The translations under genes were made by a program, and so were the position numbers. From assembly GCF_001421885.1 (NCBI RefSeq), contig NZ_LMLH01000011.1, forward strand, positions 1-64,000: a DNA stretch of 64,000 nt. The letters run 5' to 3'. The notes under the pieces are model-generated. The model was not told the origin of the DNA, did not search any database, and saw only the letters and a list, made by a program, of their open reading frames with translations. The DNA is from Pseudomonas sp. Leaf48. GTDB lineage: Bacteria; Pseudomonadota; Gammaproteobacteria; Pseudomonadales; Pseudomonadaceae. Below are positions 28,930 to 37,472 of the stretch, piece by piece; positions within the stretch are counted from its first letter, which is position 1, and every line of letters begins with the position of its first letter.

Positions 28930-30303
28930 ATGTTTCACACTTCACGACTGACCAAAATCTCGCTGGCGCTCATCTTGAGCCTGGCCGCCAGCACTGCCCT
29001 GGCCGCGATCACGCCCCAGCAGGCCGAGCAATTGAAAACCACACTGACACCGCTGGGTGCCGAGCGTGCCGGCAACGCCGCCGGAACCATCCCGGCCTGG
29101 AACGGCGGTATCACCCAGGCGCCGGCGGGCTACAAGCCGGGCCAGCACCACCTGGACCCGTATGCGGCGGACAAACCACTGTTCACCATCACCAAGGCCA
29201 ACCTTGAACAGTACAAGGCCCACCTCAGCCCGGGGCAGGTCGCACTGTTCAACAGCTACCCCGACACCTTCCAGATGCCGATCTATCCGTCTCGTCGTTC
29301 GGGCTCGGCGCCGCAGTGGCTGTATGACAACACCTTCAAGAATGCGACTTCGGCCAAGTTGCTCGATGGCGGCACCGGTTTTGCCGATGCCTATGGCGGT
29401 GTGCCGTTTCCGGTGCCCAAGGACGGGGTTGAGGTGCTGTGGAACCACATCACCCGTTATCGCGGCATTTATGTGGTCCGGCGTGCCTCTGAAGCGCCGG
29501 TACAGCGCAACGGCAGCTTCGCGCTGGTGACCTCGCAGCAGGAGGGGCTCTTCAACTATTACCGTCCGGGCGGACAGTTTGCCGACCTGAAAAACATCCT
29601 GTTTTACTACCTGGCATTCGTGAAGAGCCCGGCCCGGCTGGCGGGCGGTGCGGCGTTGGTTCACGAAACTCTTGATCAGCTCAAGGACCCGCGTCAGGCC
29701 TGGGTCTACGACGCCGGCCAGCGCCGCGTGCGCCGGGCGCCGAACCTCGCCTATGACACCCCGATCGCCTCGTCCGACGGCCTGCGCACGGCGGACGATA
29801 CTGACATGTTCAACGGCTCACCGGACCGCTACGACTGGAAGCTCAAGGGCAAGCAAGAGGTCTACATTCCCTACAACAACTACAAAGTCGGTAGCCCCGA
29901 TGTGAAATATGCGCAGTTGCTCACACCGGGCCACCTCAACCCGCAATTCACCCGTTACGAGTTGCATCGGGTCTGGGTGGTCGAAGGCACCCTCAAGCCG
30001 GGCTCGCGGCATATCTATTCCAAGCGCGTGCTGTTTCTCGACGAGGACAGTTGGGGCGCTGCACTGGTGGATCAATACGACGGGCGAGGGGAGTTGTGGC
30101 GGGTGTCGATGGCCTACCTGAAAAACTTCTACGACCTGCCTACCACCTGGAGTGCGCTGGACGTGTTCCATGACTTGCAGGCGCGTCGTTACTACGTGCA
30201 GAACCTGGACAACGAAGAGCCGGCCACCGTGGACTTCGCCCAACCGGTGCCGGAAGACGCGTACTTCATGCCGTCGGCATTGCGTCAGCGCGGGACGCGG
30301 TAA
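28930..30303 (+). CDS. DUF1329-family periplasmic protein
   Basis: This is a predicted periplasmic or lipid-shuttling protein of 457 residues. The signal peptide ends near ALAAITPQQ, and the family motif IPAWNGGITQ occurs at about 58. DUF1329 proteins have a LolB-like fold and partner DUF1302 proteins. The ATG at 28930 with an upstream ggag was chosen; the earlier codons run through a REPIN. It ends the apparent AGPS-GlpD-kinase-phospholipase cluster. Its molecular role is unproven. Confidence 0.88.
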   Translation: MFHTSRLTKISLALILSLAASTALAAITPQQAEQLKTTLTPLGAERAGNAAGTIPAWNGGITQAPAGYKPGQHHLDPYAADKPLFTITKANLEQYKAHLSPGQVALFNSYPDTFQMPIYPSRRSGSAPQWLYDNTFKNATSAKLLDGGTGFADAYGGVPFPVPKDGVEVLWNHITRYRGIYVVRRASEAPVQRNGSFALVTSQQEGLFNYYRPGGQFADLKNILFYYLAFVKSPARLAGGAALVHETLDQLKDPRQAWVYDAGQRRVRRAPNLAYDTPIASSDGLRTADDTDMFNGSPDRYDWKLKGKQEVYIPYNNYKVGSPDVKYAQLLTPGHLNPQFTRYELHRVWVVEGTLKPGSRHIYSKRVLFLDEDSWGAALVDQYDGRGELWRVSMAYLKNFYDLPTTWSALDVFHDLQARRYYVQNLDNEEPATVDFAQPVPEDAYFMPSALRQRGTR

Positions 30304-30741
30304 GACCTGCGTGCAAGCGCAAACAAAAGCTTGAAGTCCTTGTCATGGCCATGTTCGACGAGGACTTTGCCGGACGTATTTTGCCTTGGTGAAAAACCAA
30401 AGCGAATACAAGCCAAATTCCATGCTTGGGGGTTCCCCCAAACATAGAATCTCCCACAGGGTGTTGGGTCGTTCACAGAGTCTGTGTTCGACGCCTTGCC
30501 TGTGGGTGCGGCGGTGCGATCTGCTCGCGAATGGTTCATTCATTCACCGCAAACCGGTGCTTCTCTATCGTCGATTGGCTGGAAGATTGTTCTTTTTGGA
30601 CGTCGCCAAAGTGTGTAAGCAGGGGGTGTCGACAGCAATCCCGGGACAGGGTAATACACCGGTTTAAGGTTTTTTTCACATGGCTTTCACCGGCAGCCAA
30701 CGCCAGCCTCACTAACCTTGCGCCACCAAATGAGCTGGTGC
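30304..30741. other. Intergenic stretch with palindromes, no gene seen
   Basis: This gap of 438 bp has no credible gene. A strong palindrome, gcttgggggttcccccaaac at about 30423-30443, could end the DUF1329 transcript, though no long T-run follows. Further downstream, a patch near 30520 resembles REP sequences (gatctgctcgcgaatgg). Promoter elements for the following phosphatase gene must lie in the last 150 bp, but I cannot fix them. Confidence 0.5.
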
Positions 30742-31434
30742 ATGCCGGCGAGGCGGCTTGATGTGGAATTGAGACTGAGCCTGTTCGGGATAAAACGCTC
30801 GATCGATCTGAGCCGTTTTGCCCGTTTTCGCAATACAGCGGTGGTCCTGGCCTCGGCGCTGCTGGTGATCCCGTTGACGATATTTCTGCTGCAGCCCGCT
30901 GCCGTACCGGACCTGGCCAATGGCAACGTGGTCGGTGCCCGAGCGTTGATGACGGCGTGGGCCAAGGGCGATGTGATCGTGTTGGTGCGGCACGTCGAGC
31001 GATGCGACCACTCCAAGGCTGCCTGCCTGAGCGGTAACGACGGGATTACCGATCGCTCCCGTGGCGTTGCAGTGAGTGTCGGGGCCCGGTTCGAACAACT
31101 GGGGCTGGAGCGTGCCGATATCTACAACAGCCCGATCCTGCGCACGGTGCAGACCGCTGGCTATATGTTCAACAAGGCCGGTGTGGGCGAAGACTGGTTG
31201 ATCAGTTGCAAGGGCACCATGCTGCGCGACGCGCTGGCGCACAAGGTTGCCGGGCGAAACCTGATTCTGGTGACCCACAGCGAATGCATGGTGCAGATGG
31301 AAAAGGACCTCAAGTTTCCGGCATCGACGCCGGACTATGGCACTGCACTGTTTATCAACGCCGAAACATTGAATGCGCCACGCATGCTTGGCTTCATCGA
31401 GGCTTCTGACTGGCATTCCGTGGCTACCGAATGA
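30742..31434 (+). CDS. Histidine phosphatase-family protein (Ais/PmrG-like)
   Basis: This is a predicted membrane-anchored or exported phosphatase of about 230 residues. A hydrophobic segment near the N-terminus (VVLASALLVIPLTIFLLQPA) is followed by IVLVRHVERCDHSKAACLSG. That is a variant RHG motif with the Ais-type ERCDH extension. LILVTHSECMVQMEKDLKF has the second catalytic histidine. Ais/PmrG removes phosphate from lipopolysaccharide core heptose. The start is uncertain: ATG 30742, ATG 30730, TTG 30718 and GTG 30763 are all in frame, with weak ribosome binding sites. The stop overlaps the next start by four bases. Confidence 0.72.
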   Translation: MPARRLDVELRLSLFGIKRSIDLSRFARFRNTAVVLASALLVIPLTIFLLQPAAVPDLANGNVVGARALMTAWAKGDVIVLVRHVERCDHSKAACLSGNDGITDRSRGVAVSVGARFEQLGLERADIYNSPILRTVQTAGYMFNKAGVGEDWLISCKGTMLRDALAHKVAGRNLILVTHSECMVQMEKDLKFPASTPDYGTALFINAETLNAPRMLGFIEASDWHSVATE

Positions 31435-32318
31435 ATGCCCTGCCTGGATCGACACACACCATGCAGACCACTTCGCGCTCGCGCTTCTACTGGATGAATT
31501 TCGGTATCCCACTGGCCTGTGCGGTGGTGGTGTTCCTGATGTTCGACCTGACCAGAATCGATATTGCCTTCAACGACCTGTTTTACGACCCGGTCACCCA
31601 AACGTTCCCGTTGGACCATGTGCACTGGTTCGAAAAAATCACCCACAAATGGGCGCGGATCATTCCGAACTGGACCGGCGAGATAGCGGTCATCGGTGCC
31701 TTGTTGTCGTTCCTGTGGCCACGCCTGAAAGCGCAGAAACATCCGAAGATCATCGCGTTTCTGGAAAAAACCAAAGTGGCGCCAGTGCTGCGCTTTACCC
31801 ACAAACACCGTCGGGATTTTCTCTACGTGGTGTTCGCGTTTTCCATCAGCACGGGCGTGATCCATTACCTCAAGGGCCACACTAGCGTGTACTGCCCGGT
31901 TGAAACCACGCAATACGCCGGCAAAATCGAGCACAAGGAGTGGTATGAGAATTTCGACTTGCTCAAGGTTGCCGGTGACGGTCGCTGCTGGCCGGGCGGC
32001 CATGCTTCGGGCGGCTTTACCATGCTTGCGTTGTACTTTGTGGCCCGCCGTTATCGCTGGCGCTATTCGAAGGCGCTGATGTATGGCTCGTTGGCCCTGG
32101 GTTTTGTTTACGGTACGACTCGGGTGCTGCAAGGCTGGCACTACATGTCCCACACCTTCTGGGCCGGGATCTTCGTGTGGCTGGCCTGTTTGCTGACGGC
32201 GCTGGCGTTTTATGGGCGAGCGCAGCTGGAAATGCCGGTGCTCGATGAGGCGGAAAAAACCGTACCCGGTGAAGCAAAAAAAAGCCCGCGGGAGGGCGGG
32301 CAAACTGTAGTTTCTTGA
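31431..32318 (+). CDS. PAP2-family phosphatase (lipid A/undecaprenyl phosphate type)
   Basis: This is an integral membrane phosphatase of 295 residues. The catalytic parts are KGHTSVYCPVE (first motif, variant), CWPGGHASGGF with the active-site histidine, and TRVLQGWHYMSH with the third histidine motif. The 5' end overlaps the Ais-like gene by an ATGA junction, so the two act together. A role in removing phosphate from lipid A or recycling lipid carrier is likely; LpxE/LpxT-like function is not settled. An internal methionine at 31461 is an alternative start. A terminator for the opposite strand lies within its last codons. Confidence 0.82.
   Translation: MNALPGSTHTMQTTSRSRFYWMNFGIPLACAVVVFLMFDLTRIDIAFNDLFYDPVTQTFPLDHVHWFEKITHKWARIIPNWTGEIAVIGALLSFLWPRLKAQKHPKIIAFLEKTKVAPVLRFTHKHRRDFLYVVFAFSISTGVIHYLKGHTSVYCPVETTQYAGKIEHKEWYENFDLLKVAGDGRCWPGGHASGGFTMLALYFVARRYRWRYSKALMYGSLALGFVYGTTRVLQGWHYMSHTFWAGIFVWLACLLTALAFYGRAQLEMPVLDEAEKTVPGEAKKSPREGGQTVVS
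32276..32301 (-). terminator. Rho-independent terminator for DUF2252 gene, inside PAP2 coding region
   Basis: On the minus strand, gcccgccctcccgcgggc (32284-32301) forms a six-base-pair stem followed by eight or more Ts. It lies about 110 bp past the DUF2252 stop codon and inside the last codons of the convergent PAP2 gene. Confidence 0.8.
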
Positions 32319-32410
32319 AAGAGCGAGCTAAATGTACAGGCTGGTGTACGACGCCGGGGTGAAGAAATATTCATCTCGATGAAGGCCGCGGACCAGAGGC
32401 CTTGCCATGC

Positions 32411-33817
32411 TCAAGGCAAGTAATCGGCGGCAAAGTCGGCCTCGGATCGAGCGCGCAAACTTCCCCTGCGACACGCCTGCTGGAATCGCTCGAAATCGCG
32501 CTCGTTCTGTTTGGTATAGCCTTGGGCATATTGGTAGAGCGCATCGGCTAGCGCCTCGCTCTTGCCAATATAGCCGCTGATCAGCGCTGCCTGTCCCGAA
32601 GACTTGGCATGGGCACGGGCCAGGGCTCGACCGCAGACCCGGCCGTAGGCCGTGAAGGTTTCACCGTCAAAGGTTTCCAATTCCGCCGAGACTTTCATGT
32701 CGCGCAATTGCCGCACATAGAAATGGCGCCCGCTCGGGCCGGTGGTCCAGCCGAGGAACAGGTCACTGGCCGATTGCATGTGCCGCTGGCCGTCGACCAC
32801 ACGCTGGCCTTCATGGCGTACCCGCGACCTGGTCTTCACGTAGCTGGCCAGGACTGAGCGTCGCGCCTCCTTGAATTGCAGGAATAATGGAGACTCCTGA
32901 TCGTCCGTCAGCAAGGCGACCAGGCAACGGGTACCGACACTGCCGACACCCACCACCTTGAACGCCATGTCGTGCACATGAAAACGTGACAACAGGTCCC
33001 GACGATCTGCTTGCAGTGTGCCACGGTAGTCGCGCATGAAAGCGTCATACAGCGGTCGCCAGTCCGAGAGACGCAGCCAGTCGTCATCGGGGTCCAGCAG
33101 CGTGGTGTTATTGTGCAGGTGGAAAATTTCCGGGAGGTCGTCGCGAATCACCAGGTGACCTTCAGCGTGACGTTCACTGATTTTCGGCAGCAGTTCGGCA
33201 TGGGTGCGACGCCCGGCTTTTTCGATGGCGTATTGCACATGTTCCAGCGCGCTTTTGCGCGCCTTCGCCAGCATGTCGTTATAGGTGATCGACTCGTACC
33301 AGGTTTCCAGTGCGCTTTGCTCCGCGCACTCGAGCATCGTCTCCAGGTAGGCGCCCACGACTTCATGGCACAGCGTTTCTTCAACCGATTGCCCATGACG
33401 CAGGTCGCGTGCGGCGACCATGCAACTGGCCACCAGGCGTTTCAAATCCCACTCCCATGGCCCGGGATGGGTTTCGTCGAAGTCGTTGACGCTGAACAGC
33501 AGATTGCGCTCCGGCGTTGCGAAGCCACCGAAATTCATCAAGTGACAGTCACCGCAGATCGGCGAAACCAGGCCCATGTTCGGGGTGCCGGCCAGGTCGT
33601 GAGCCTGCAGCAGCGCGTTGCCGCGATAAAAGGTGAATGGCGACACCAGCATGCGCCCATAGCGCAACTCCACCAGTGACCTGATCCGCCCCGAGCTGGA
33701 CGCCTTGATCAGCGGCAGGGGGTCGCGCTCAATGTTTCCCAAGGTCGCTTGCGAACTGCGGGGGCAGGTTTTGCGGGCATCCTTACCTTGCTTGAAACGG
33801 TCGTTGAGCGTGCTCAT
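32411..33817 (-). CDS. DUF2252-family protein
   Basis: This is a cytosolic protein of 468 residues belonging to DUF2252, a family of unknown function with kinase-like fold features. MSTLNDRFKQGKDARKTCPR begins the protein, followed by LVSPFTFYRGNALLQAHDL and ICGDCHLMNFGGFATPE. FSVNDFDETHPGPWEWDLKR holds a D-F-D-E-T motif reminiscent of phosphotransferases. The ATG at 33817 was chosen as it matches family length. It is convergent with the PAP2 gene, and no clear functional partner is visible. Confidence 0.85.
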   Translation of the reverse strand: MSTLNDRFKQGKDARKTCPRSSQATLGNIERDPLPLIKASSSGRIRSLVELRYGRMLVSPFTFYRGNALLQAHDLAGTPNMGLVSPICGDCHLMNFGGFATPERNLLFSVNDFDETHPGPWEWDLKRLVASCMVAARDLRHGQSVEETLCHEVVGAYLETMLECAEQSALETWYESITYNDMLAKARKSALEHVQYAIEKAGRRTHAELLPKISERHAEGHLVIRDDLPEIFHLHNNTTLLDPDDDWLRLSDWRPLYDAFMRDYRGTLQADRRDLLSRFHVHDMAFKVVGVGSVGTRCLVALLTDDQESPLFLQFKEARRSVLASYVKTRSRVRHEGQRVVDGQRHMQSASDLFLGWTTGPSGRHFYVRQLRDMKVSAELETFDGETFTAYGRVCGRALARAHAKSSGQAALISGYIGKSEALADALYQYAQGYTKQNERDFERFQQACRRGSLRARSEADFAADYLP

Positions 33818-33989
33818 GGGGGGGCTCTTTCGACGGGTGTCGTAGAACGTGTGCCATTGAGTGTAGAAGAGGTGCGGGACTTCTTCGCAGAGAATGAAGG
33901 CGGATCGTTGAGCGAGGCCTGCTATAGTCAGTCGGAGCGGCTCAAGGCAATGGCTGCTGGCAAAACAACATCTATCCTGGAGCTTGGTT

Positions 33990-34277
33990 ATGCGAATCGT
34001 AACGACGCTTGTGTGCACATTTCTGCTCTCCCTGGCTTTACCCTCGCTGTCCTTTGCCGGTTCCGATTGCGATGACGCAGGCAGCGCCAGTGACGTCCGA
34101 AACTGTTTGAAAAACAACAGCGATCAAAAGGGCAAGGGCAATTGCAACGACAATGGCAATTGCAACAAGTCCAAGGACAAGGGGAAAAACAAAGACAATG
34201 ACGATTACGCGGTCAGTTGCATGGAGATCAACAACCTTGTCCTGCGCCGTGAGTGTCTTGATAAACGCAGGGATTGA
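33990..34277 (+). CDS. Small secreted Lys/Asn/Asp-rich protein
   Basis: This is a protein of 95 residues with a clear signal peptide (MRIVTTLVCTFLLSLALPSL, cleavage near SFAGSD). The mature part holds six cysteines and a charged low-complexity stretch (CNKSKDKGKNKDNDD). It ends in CMEINNLVLRRECLDKRRD. The ribosome binding site ctggag is 7 bp before the ATG. I do not recognise a family. Paired cysteines suggest disulfides in the periplasm. It could be a small metal- or peptide-binding protein, but no function can be assigned. A bidirectional hairpin follows. Confidence 0.7.
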   Translation: MRIVTTLVCTFLLSLALPSLSFAGSDCDDAGSASDVRNCLKNNSDQKGKGNCNDNGNCNKSKDKGKNKDNDDYAVSCMEINNLVLRRECLDKRRD

Positions 34278-34329
34278 AGGGTGGATGCCGGGTGAGTGTT
34301 GAGCCTTTCCACTGCTGGTTTCATGCATG

Positions 34330-34359
34330 AAAAAGACGTCTACAGACGTCTTTTTTTAT
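34330..34359. terminator. Bidirectional terminator
   Basis: A perfect hairpin, aaagacgtctacagacgtctt, followed by a run of Ts on the plus strand and of As at its 5' side, so it can stop transcription both from the small secreted protein gene and from the convergent AraC gene. Confidence 0.85.
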
Positions 34360-34385
34360 TTGAATGGTGCTTGTTTGACGGTTGT

Positions 34386-35393
34386 TCAAACCCGTTGGCG
34401 TTTTTCGCGGCGCCACGCCGAGACACTGCACCCGAATCGGTCCGAGAACCATCGAGAAAAGGCACTCAAGGACGAATAGCCCAGTAGCGTCGCCACATCA
34501 GACAGCGGCCGTTCTCTGTTTTCGACATATTGAATCACCAGGTCGAGCCGAACTGCGTCGACGATGGAAGAGTAATTATGGCCGTGACTGGCCAGATGCC
34601 GGTGCATGGTCTTGCGGTCCATGCCCAGTTGCCCGGCCACGCGCTCGGCAACGCATTCTCCTTTCGGCAGCAGGGCCAGTACCAGCTTTCTGACCTTGTC
34701 AGGCATGGTCAAATCGGACTGGGCCAGTTTCGCATTGAGGAAATCCCGGGCATGCCACGCCAGAATGGGGTCATACGAAGGGATCGTTGTATCGAAATCG
34801 GCTTGGGTCAACACGATACCGTCGAAGTCCTGATTGAACAGGATTGAGGTGCCAAACACGCGTCGGTGCGTGGTCAGGCTGGCTGGCGCCTTGTGCTCGA
34901 AGCAGACGCTTATGGGTTTCCAGTTGGCCCCCAGGAACAGCTTGAGTATGCGGTACAGCGTGCAGATGACGATCTCGATCGACTGGCGCAGAGACGCGCG
35001 CGCACCGTGTATCACTTGCAGCCTGAGAAGCGCCACGCCGTTCACTTCCTCGATGCACAAATCCATCGACTCGTTGTACAGCACAAGATGGCGCGCAACC
35101 GACCCCAAGGCTTCGCGCAGTGTGGCTTCCTCGCGCAGGGCAATCGCCAATGGCCCCAGGTTCTCCAGTTGGCGCATTTCGCCCATGCGCAGGCCGAAGT
35201 CTTCGACGCCTGAGTCACGAGCCGATTCCTCCAGCAGGCGCAACACCGACTTTGCCGGGATCTTGATGTCCGGATCCAGTAGCGCTGAGGCGCTGACGCC
35301 GGCTTTGCGCAACTGCCGATAAGGGTCCAGGCCCGCTGCGCGGGCAACCTCGATAAAGTTTGTCAGGCTTGAGCTTCTGATTAAGGTCGGCAT
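34386..35393 (-). CDS. AraC-family regulator (arabinose-binding-like N-domain)
   Basis: This is a regulator of 335 residues. The N-terminal arabinose-binding-like domain begins SSLTNFIEVARAAGLDPYRQ; C-terminal helix-turn-helix parts are VAERVAGQLGMDRKTMHRHL and LSDVATLLGYSSLSAFSRWF. The ATG at 35393 has a gaggaa ribosome binding site. It is divergent from a five-gene operon starting at 35544 and is its likely regulator. The 35400-35525 gap carries repeated motifs that suit it as an operator. The inducer is unknown. Confidence 0.87.
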   Translation of the reverse strand: MPTLIRSSSLTNFIEVARAAGLDPYRQLRKAGVSASALLDPDIKIPAKSVLRLLEESARDSGVEDFGLRMGEMRQLENLGPLAIALREEATLREALGSVARHLVLYNESMDLCIEEVNGVALLRLQVIHGARASLRQSIEIVICTLYRILKLFLGANWKPISVCFEHKAPASLTTHRRVFGTSILFNQDFDGIVLTQADFDTTIPSYDPILAWHARDFLNAKLAQSDLTMPDKVRKLVLALLPKGECVAERVAGQLGMDRKTMHRHLASHGHNYSSIVDAVRLDLVIQYVENRERPLSDVATLLGYSSLSAFSRWFSDRFGCSVSAWRREKRQRV

Positions 35394-35400
35394 CGAGATT

Positions 35401-35525
35401 CCTCTTGTGCCCCAAAATGTAAAGTCTGCGCCCCAAAATATCAAATTCGCACACAGCCATTCACCGATACTTTTCCTGCACAGCGCTGACATTGCGATGA
35501 AGTGAAGTCTGCGCGCCGAAGGTTT
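35401..35525. promoter_or_regulatory. Repeated candidate operator sites for AraC regulator
   Basis: Two direct repeats of gccccaaaat lie at 35409-35418 and 35430-35439, spaced 21 bp, or two helical turns. A third degenerate copy, agtctgcgcgccgaaggttt, lies near 35504, sharing agtctgcgc with the second. Spaced direct repeats suit AraC-type proteins, which bind tandem half-sites. The function is inferred from position and spacing. Confidence 0.55.
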
Positions 35526-35543
35526 TGAATCAGGAGAATGAAT

Positions 35544-36524
35544 GTGCCCCACGCCATACGCATGCATGAAACAGGCGGCCCCGATGTCTTGCGCCTGGAG
35601 AAAGTGGAAGTCGGCGATCCCGGCCCTGGTCAGGTTCGGCTGCGCCACGAAGCGGTCGGTTTGAACTTCGCCGACACCTATTTCCGCAGTGGCCTGTATC
35701 CGATGCCACTGCCTGCCGGCATGGGGGTCGAGGCCGCCGGCGTTGTCGAGGCCGTCGGCGAAGGCGTGACCAATGTCTGTGAAGGGGATCGCGTCACCTA
35801 CACCGGCTTTTTGAACACCCTGGGAGCCTACAGTACCGAGCGCTTGATACCGGCTGCGCCCTTGATCAAGTTACCCGAGGCGATCAGCTGTGAAACCGCC
35901 GCCGCCATGACCATGCGCGGCCTGACCTCGTCGTATCTGATGCGCCGCATCTACGACTTCAAACCCGGCGACACCATTCTGTTGCATGCTGCCGCCGGCG
36001 GTGTCGGCCTGATCGTTGCGCAATGGGCCAAGCTGTTGGGCCTGACGGTCATCGGCACCGTTTCTACCGAAGAAAAAGCGGCCATCGCACGGGCCCACGG
36101 TTGCGATCACACCATCAATTACAGCCATGAAGATGTGGCCAAGCGTGTGCGCGAAATGACCGATGGTGTCGGCGTGAACGTGGTCATCGACAGTGTTGGC
36201 AAGAGCACCTTCAATGCCTCGCTCGACTCCGTCAAGCGGCGCGGCCTGGTGATCTGCCTGGGCTTCACCTCCGGAACCCTCTCCAATTTCGATCCGCAAA
36301 TCCTCGCCACCAAGGGCTCTCCTTATCTGGCGCGACCGGCATTGGCCGATTACATCGCCGACCCGGCCGAAAAGGCGGATCTGGCCGCCGAACTGTTTGG
36401 TCACGTCGGCGCAGGCCGCATCAAGATCGAGATCAACCAGCGCTATACGCTGGAAGATGCAGCCCAGGCGCACCGCGACCTGGAGGCGCGCAAGACCACC
36501 GGCTCCTCAATCTTCGTCATCTAA
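35544..36524 (+). CDS. Zinc-independent quinone oxidoreductase-like MDR protein
   Basis: This is a NADPH-dependent reductase of the medium-chain dehydrogenase family, of about 326 residues. GVEAAGVVEAVGEGVTNVC and the NADPH fold LLHAAAGGVGLIVAQWAKL with Q at GCDHTINYSHEDV are typical of Qor-type quinone reductases. The zinc ligands of alcohol dehydrogenases are absent. Start choice: aggag at 35532-35536 is 7 bp from GTG 35544 but only 1 bp from ATG 35538, so GTG is preferred. It heads the operon; the substrate may be a quinone or enone. Confidence 0.85.
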   Translation: MPHAIRMHETGGPDVLRLEKVEVGDPGPGQVRLRHEAVGLNFADTYFRSGLYPMPLPAGMGVEAAGVVEAVGEGVTNVCEGDRVTYTGFLNTLGAYSTERLIPAAPLIKLPEAISCETAAAMTMRGLTSSYLMRRIYDFKPGDTILLHAAAGGVGLIVAQWAKLLGLTVIGTVSTEEKAAIARAHGCDHTINYSHEDVAKRVREMTDGVGVNVVIDSVGKSTFNASLDSVKRRGLVICLGFTSGTLSNFDPQILATKGSPYLARPALADYIADPAEKADLAAELFGHVGAGRIKIEINQRYTLEDAAQAHRDLEARKTTGSSIFVI

Positions 36525-36538
36525 GGAGGGCGGCGCGA

Positions 36539-37387
36539 ATGAGAGTCGAACAATTGACCTGTGCAATCGGTGCCGAACTGATCGGTATCAACTTACGCGA
36601 TGCGGTGCATGACGATGCTTTGTTCGCCGCTATCCGTGAGGCCTTGATCAAGCATCGGGTGCTGTTCCTGCGCGACCAGGACATCACCAGCACCGAACAT
36701 GCGGCTTTTGCGCGCCGCTTCGGCGACCTTGAAGATCACCCGGTGGCGCCCACACATGAGGATGCGCCGGGCCTGGTGAAAATCTACAAGACCCCGGACC
36801 ACCCGGTCGACCGCTACGAGAACTGCTGGCATACCGACGCTACCTGGCGCGAAGCCCCGCCCTTCGGTGCCGTGCTGCGCTGCGTGGAATGCCCGCCAGT
36901 CGGTGGCGACACTATGTGGGCCAACATGGTGCTGGCCTACGAGAAGCTGCCGGAGGACGTCAAGGCGAGGATTGCCGACCTGGTTGCCAGCCATAGCATC
37001 GAATCCAGCTTCGGTGCCGCCATGCCCAGGGATAAGCGTCTCGCGCTGAAGAGCCAGTTTCCAGATGCCCAACACCCGGTGGTGCGCACGCATCCGCAAA
37101 CCGCGGAAAAGATCCTGTTCGTCAATGCGTTCACGACGCACTTCGTCAATTACCACACCCGGGAGCGGGTGCGTTACGGCCAGGACTACAACAAGAGCGG
37201 CAGTGAGCTTCTGCAGTACCTGATCAGCCAGGCCTGCATCCCCGAGTACCAGGTGCGCTGGCGCTGGAAGAAAAACAGCGTGGCGATCTGGGATAACCGT
37301 TCGACCCAGCATTACGCCGTGATGGATTACCCGCCCTGCCATCGCAAGATGGACCGCGCCACCATCATCGGCGATCAGCCTTATTGA
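36539..37387 (+). CDS. TauD/TfdA-family 2-oxoglutarate-dependent dioxygenase
   Basis: This is a non-heme Fe(II) oxygenase of 282 residues. The iron ligands are H98 and D100 (WHTDATW) and H258 (STQHYAV). The 2-oxoglutarate-binding arginine is probably R273 near the C-terminus, as in E. coli TauD (H99, D101, H255, R270), and the length also matches. Family members oxidise taurine, sulfonates, phosphonates, 2,4-D or alkyl sulfates; the substrate is not certain. It follows the reductase gene by 14 bp, with ggaggg as ribosome binding site. Confidence 0.88.
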   Translation: MRVEQLTCAIGAELIGINLRDAVHDDALFAAIREALIKHRVLFLRDQDITSTEHAAFARRFGDLEDHPVAPTHEDAPGLVKIYKTPDHPVDRYENCWHTDATWREAPPFGAVLRCVECPPVGGDTMWANMVLAYEKLPEDVKARIADLVASHSIESSFGAAMPRDKRLALKSQFPDAQHPVVRTHPQTAEKILFVNAFTTHFVNYHTRERVRYGQDYNKSGSELLQYLISQACIPEYQVRWRWKKNSVAIWDNRSTQHYAVMDYPPCHRKMDRATIIGDQPY

Positions 37388-37472
37388 ACACGCGAGCACC
37401 ATCGGCCCCAGCTGATCTTTCGTCCCCGTTGTACAGACGCTCTTTCATCCTAACGGCAATAAGGGAACAGAC

